DNA of 7,230 nt from CAVPHV01 sp964465915. Lineage in GTDB: Bacteria > Actinomycetota > Acidimicrobiia > Spongiisociales > UBA5794. This document shows positions 6,966 through 7,230 of the stretch, in pieces. The translations under genes were made by a program, and so were the position numbers. Each line of letters starts with the position of its first letter. The stretch's first letter is position 1. The notes beneath the pieces are model-generated. The model made no database searches and was not told the DNA's origin. It saw only the letters and a program-made list of their open reading frames with translations. Where the stretch lies: contig CAYXMJ010000156.1 in assembly GCA_964465915.1 (NCBI GenBank), positions 1-7,230 on the forward strand, written 5' to 3'.

Positions 6966-7230
6966 GTGGAAGATTTGGTGCTGATAGCCGTCGATGTCCC
7001 GCTCATCGGCGACGAGCGACACAAGAACTGGGCCAAGGTCGTGACGGATGTCGACGATAGCAGGGGCACCGGATGGGCCTTCGAGGGCGAGTTCATCGCC
7101 GCCGGAGGCATCCAAGACGTGCCGGTAGGTTCCGTGGTCCTGGTTTACGGCGAACGTGGTTCACGGACCAATCCTCAGTCAGAGGCGCGGGTCTACGTGG
7201 CAAACGGAGACGGCACCTTGAGCCACCACG
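6966..7230 (+). CDS. Hypothetical protein, 5' part (88 codons), runs off the right edge
   Basis: A divergent open frame starting at GTG 6966 and still open at the window end. It begins (V/M)EDLVLIAVDVPLIGDERH and has Val/Ile-rich strands alternating with charged turns, for example VPVGSVVLVYGERGSR, then ARVYVANGDGTLSHH. It looks like a small mainly-beta cytosolic protein with no signal peptide or membrane helix in the visible part. I do not recognise the family. The third-position GC pattern and protein-like composition support coding, and the overlapping minus-strand frames are shadows. GTG is preceded by AGGGTGG (6953-6959), usable as a weak Shine-Dalgarno, or by a -10-like TAGGGT that would give a leaderless message. 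No other in-frame start was found just upstream. Confidence 0.6.
   Translation, partial: MEDLVLIAVDVPLIGDERHKNWAKVVTDVDDSRGTGWAFEGEFIAAGGIQDVPVGSVVLVYGERGSRTNPQSEARVYVANGDGTLSHH

Overview
The window is high-GC DNA with dense, operon-like coding and a strong GC bias at third codon positions. This fits a high-GC actinobacterial-type genome, possibly Acidimicrobiia or a relative. The taxonomy is inferred from composition and protein style only, and no marker gene here fixes it.

Layout. About 94% of the window is one minus-strand transcription unit of two genes. The upstream gene (6795 down to 5140) encodes a complete FAD-dependent acyl-CoA dehydrogenase with an extended C-terminal region. After a 23-nt gap, a very large multidomain synthase starts at 5116 and stays open to the left edge, giving at least 1705 codons with the 3' end missing. 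I translated it through the whole span and found no stop or frameshift. Its domain order is ketosynthase (KS1), acyltransferase (AT), a second divergent ketosynthase (KS2), an Ala/Pro-rich linker, then the beginning of an acyl carrier protein (ACP). The window cuts the protein just before the ACP phosphopantetheine serine. A 170-bp divergent intergenic region (6796-6965) separates this operon from a plus-strand gene of unknown function that starts at 6966 and runs off the right edge.

How the genes may work together. KS1 and the ACP start look like the secondary-lipid / polyunsaturated fatty acid synthase class (PfaA-like), not a modular antibiotic polyketide synthase. The AT carries the residues expected for malonyl-CoA. 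The second KS keeps a full Cys-His-His triad, so it is not a chain-length-factor-type dead KS. It lies where canonical PfaA proteins have tandem ACPs. A dedicated acyl-CoA dehydrogenase next to it could install or remove unsaturation in the starter or product, or supply an enoyl-CoA. The combination suggests a specialised lipid pathway whose product cannot be named from this window.

No tRNA, rRNA, CRISPR array, insertion sequence or rho-independent terminator was seen.
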